A stretch of 16,057 bases of DNA, taken from the NCBI RefSeq assembly GCF_022712295.1, contig NZ_JALAGT010000043.1, positions 1-16,057 of the forward strand, written 5' to 3'. This DNA is from Galactobacter sp. Lineage in GTDB: Bacteria > Actinomycetota > Actinomycetes > Actinomycetales > Micrococcaceae. The notes under the pieces were generated by a model that did not search any database, had not been told where the DNA came from, and worked only from the letters and a program-made list of their open reading frames with translations. The position numbers and the translations under genes were made by a program. The stretch's first letter is position 1, and each line of letters opens with the position of its first letter. This document shows, in pieces, positions 14,538-16,057 of the stretch.

Positions 14538-14564
14538 GGGAACAAGATGGAGCAATCAACGGTT
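14538..14564 (+). promoter_or_regulatory. ECF sigma (SigE/SigH/SigR-type) promoter match upstream of clgR
   Basis: GGGAAC at 14538-14543 and GTT at 14562-14564 are separated by exactly 18 nt, matching the GGGAA(C/T)-N18-GTT pattern of actinobacterial SigR, SigH and SigE promoters. Transcription would start near 14570, leaving a leader of about 110 nt before the ATG at 14680. clgR is a known target of such stress sigma factors in mycobacteria and corynebacteria, so the position agrees with known biology. A single match of about eight specified bases can occur by chance. Confidence 0.55.
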
Positions 14565-14679
14565 CTGATAAATGTGAGTCACGGAAGCCGAGGACGGCGG
14601 AGGCGGCTCACCACGACCGGACCCCACCAGGAGACGGTTACAAGACCACTGATCTCTCAAGAGGAGACCTAAGATTTCC

Positions 14680-15111
14680 ATGATCAAGCAGCCCACGCAG
14701 GTCAACGGCATCATTCGCTGGACGGGCGTGGAAGAGACCCACGCAAGCGCCAACCGGAAGGAGCACAAGATGGTGACCCTACGCCAGGAAATCGGTGAGG
14801 TTCTGCGCGAGATCCGCCAGTTGCAAGGGCGGACGCTTCGTGAGGTCTCTCACCTGGCCCGGGTTTCCCTCGGATATCTTTCCGAGGTGGAACGCGGACA
14901 GAAGGAGGCCTCGAGCGAACTGCTGGCCTCCATCGCCCAGGCACTCGATGTCCCGCTGTCCCTGGTGCTGAGGCTCGTCTCCGACCGCATCGCGGAAGCC
15001 GAAGGCGTTCTGGTGCCTGACACCGTCCCGCTGGAGCTCGCAGCAGCCTACGGCACCATCCCGGACGAGGTGCCGGACAACCTCGCCACCGAGATGGCCC
15101 CGCAGCCCTGA
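14680..15111 (+). CDS. clgR: ClgR-type XRE-family transcriptional regulator
   Basis: ClgR activates clp protease and related genes under envelope or proteotoxic stress in actinobacteria. The helix-turn-helix core is highly characteristic: RTLREVSHLARVSLGYLSEVERGQKEASSE (51-80), followed by LLASIAQALDVPLSLVLR. AEGVLVPDTVPLELA follows, and the C-terminus has no Ala-Ala end. Two starts compete. ATG 14680 gives 143 aa and is preceded by GAGGAG at 14661-14666, 13 nt away. The 30 codons after it are about 90% G/C at the third position, which supports translation. ATG 14770 gives 113 aa (MVTLRQEIGEVLR), matches the usual ClgR N-terminus and has a strong GGAAGGAG site (14756-14763). Both forms may be made. 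The gene has its own ECF-type promoter match and a terminator. Confidence 0.92.
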   Translation: MIKQPTQVNGIIRWTGVEETHASANRKEHKMVTLRQEIGEVLREIRQLQGRTLREVSHLARVSLGYLSEVERGQKEASSELLASIAQALDVPLSLVLRLVSDRIAEAEGVLVPDTVPLELAAAYGTIPDEVPDNLATEMAPQP

Positions 15112-15142
15112 GCCCTCAGGCCCGCGTCACAACAACTTGTCT

Positions 15143-15179
15143 GCAACGCCCCGACCGGATCTGCCGGCCGGGGCGTTGC
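15143..15179 (+). terminator. Terminator after clgR
   Basis: GCAACGCCCCG (15143-15153) pairs exactly with CGGGGCGTTGC (15169-15179). After an A/C mismatch the stem continues with CCGG/CCGG around the loop ATCTG. It lies 32 nt past the clgR stop and separates clgR from the DUF3046 gene. Confidence 0.85.
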
Positions 15180-15194
15180 GCGTTCCGGATCTGG

Positions 15195-15200
15195 GAGAAT
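15195..15200 (+). promoter_or_regulatory. Possible -10 element of the DUF3046 gene (leaderless)
   Basis: GAGAAT lies 7 nt before the ATG at 15208, just after the clgR terminator, with no Shine-Dalgarno in between (GGACCCC). This spacing suggests a leaderless transcript. The sequence deviates from TAnnnT at the first base. Confidence 0.35.
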
Positions 15201-15207
15201 GGACCCC

Positions 15208-15444
15208 ATGCGATTGAGCGAGTTCTGGCGGTTGGTGACCGATGAGTTCGGGGATGCTCCGGGTAGGCACTTGGCGGCGACGTTGTCCCTGACTCAGCTG
15301 GGGTCCAAGACCGCGGACCAAGCGCTGGCGGACGGTGAGGATCCCAAGGCGGTCTGGGTCGAGATCTGCCGGGTCAAGGAGATCCCCGAATCACGGCATC
15401 TGGGGCGGGACCTCCCGTTGCGGACCGATCGCTGGGACGGGTAG
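15208..15444 (+). CDS. DUF3046 family protein
   Basis: A 78-aa actinobacterial protein of unknown function, usually found just upstream of recA. The N-terminal MRLSEFWRLVTDEFGDAPGR, the TLSLTQLGSKTADQALADGE block and the VWVEICRVKEIPESRHLGRD tail fit the family from end to end. I chose ATG 15208 because the family begins MRLSEFW. An ATG at 15199 is also in frame but overlaps the probable -10 element. No membrane segment or catalytic motif is visible. Small, acidic and soluble; its role is unknown. Confidence 0.9.
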   Translation: MRLSEFWRLVTDEFGDAPGRHLAATLSLTQLGSKTADQALADGEDPKAVWVEICRVKEIPESRHLGRDLPLRTDRWDG

Positions 15445-15474
15445 GCAGCAATGACTCGCCGTAGTCACAACGTA

Positions 15475-15504
15475 TTCGAAGTTTCGTTCGAATAGGGCTA
15501 CGCT
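15475..15504 (+). promoter_or_regulatory. Possible recA promoter overlapping the SOS box
   Basis: TACGCT (15499-15504) fits TAnnnT and lies 17-18 nt after a TTCGAA hexamer (about 15476-15481) that is itself part of the LexA site, so bound LexA would block RNA polymerase. The leader to the ATG at 15670 would be about 160 nt. A second -10-like TAGTCT occurs at about 15588-15593. I see no gene in the 225-nt gap. Confidence 0.4.
15476..15491 (+). promoter_or_regulatory. LexA (SOS) box upstream of recA
   Basis: TCGAAGTTTCGTTCGA matches the actinobacterial LexA site TCGAAC-N4-GTTCGA with one deviation (G for C). It sits in a larger perfect dyad ATTCGAA-N6-TTCGAAT (15474-15493). It implies LexA repression and DNA-damage induction of recA, as in mycobacteria and corynebacteria. 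Confidence 0.85.
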
Positions 15505-15669
15505 GATCCTCGTCCGGTTCGGCGTGTCATCCACACACGGGGTTCCGGGGACGGGGTTCGCAGAGCAAAGTGTCACACCCCGGTTCTAGTCTTGATTCAA
15601 GTCCACGGTGCCAGTCGTTGGACGGCAACTTCATCAACTTTCCTTCTCTATCATCAGGGGTGAACTTCC

Positions 15670-16057
15670 ATGGCAGCAGGTAAGGGCGAGCCGGATCGCG
15701 AAAAGGCGCTGGAGGCAGCGCTGGCGCAGATCGACAAGAACTTCGGCAAGGGCTCCGTCATGCGTCTCGGAGAGCAGACGCGGGCGCCCATCGACACCAT
15801 CTCCACCTCTTCCATCGCCCTGGACGTCGCACTGGGCATCGGCGGACTTCCTCGCGGCCGCGTCGTGGAGATCTACGGTCCTGAATCCTCCGGTAAGACC
15901 ACAGTGGCTCTCCACGCCGTCGCCAGCGCACAGAAGAACGGCGGCATCGCTGCCTTCATCGACGCCGAGCACGCACTGGACCCGGTCTACGCCGCCAAGC
16001 TCGGTGTGGACACCGACGCCCTGCTGGTCTCCCAGCCGGACACCGGGGAGCAGGCAC
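15670..16057 (+). CDS. recA: Recombinase RecA, N-terminal part, 3' truncated by window
   Basis: RecA forms the ATP-dependent strand-exchange filament and triggers LexA self-cleavage. The first 129 codons are present. MAAGKGEPDREKALEAALAQ leads into FGKGSVMRLGE, then the Walker A motif GPESSGKT (70-77) and Glu100 in FIDAEHALDP, equivalent to the catalytic Glu96 of E. coli. Start ATG 15670 has AGGGGTGA about 6 nt upstream. The DNA-binding loops, Walker B and C-terminal domain lie beyond the window. Induction by the upstream SOS box is expected. Confidence 0.97.
   Translation, partial: MAAGKGEPDREKALEAALAQIDKNFGKGSVMRLGEQTRAPIDTISTSSIALDVALGIGGLPRGRVVEIYGPESSGKTTVALHAVASAQKNGGIAAFIDAEHALDPVYAAKLGVDTDALLVSQPDTGEQA

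Noticed and set aside
15505..15669. Possible small gene or riboswitch in the recA leader
   Set aside because: No open frame with codon bias and no convincing nested pairing; only GGGGTTC-like short repeats, which are unremarkable at this base composition.

Overview
This window is high-GC chromosomal DNA from an actinobacterium, most likely order Micrococcales. The evidence is the strong G/C bias at third codon positions, the close match to actinobacterial PNPase, M16 peptidase, RNase J, FtsK, ClgR and DUF3046 proteins, and the familiar gene order pnp - M16 peptidase - dapB - (small TPR/membrane protein) - dapA - rnj - ftsK - pgsA - cinA - clgR - DUF3046 - recA. Every supported gene is on the + strand. 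The genus cannot be fixed from the sequence. I see no mobile element, CRISPR array, tRNA, rRNA or origin.

Layout. (1) 2-2585: the C-terminal part of polynucleotide phosphorylase (pnp, cut by the window start), followed one base later by an M16 zinc peptidase, then a strong terminator at 2625-2658. (2) 2761-6128: an apparently accessory stretch within the conserved block. It holds a multi-pass membrane protein of the 'conserved TM helix'/CmpX type closed by its own terminator, a 330-nt gap with repeats and possible RNA structure, luxS, and an uncharacterised 329-aa protein. (3) 6140-8320: dapB, a small two-TM protein with a TPR-like tail, and dapA, tightly packed. dapB and dapA perform consecutive steps of the lysine/diaminopimelate pathway. 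(4) 8340-10049: RNase J and its terminator. (5) 10128-14433: ftsK translocase, pgsA (phosphatidylglycerol-phosphate synthase) and cinA (nicotinamide-nucleotide amidase domain). (6) 14434-15444: a 246-nt upstream region with an ECF-type promoter match, clgR (activator of Clp protease genes), a terminator and a DUF3046 gene. (7) 15445-16057: the recA control region with a LexA/SOS box and the first 129 codons of recA, cut by the window end.

Themes: RNA turnover (pnp, rnj), cell-wall precursor synthesis (dapA/dapB), membrane and division (pgsA, ftsK), and stress/DNA damage (clgR, recA). Most of it is ordinary core genome. The points that deserve attention are the accessory luxS segment and its upstream region, the terminator-like hairpin inside the 5' end of the M16 peptidase reading frame, the GGGAAC-N18-GTT promoter match before clgR with two alternative clgR starts, probable leaderless starts, and the acidic tail on FtsK. 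I found no convincing undescribed multi-gene system here.
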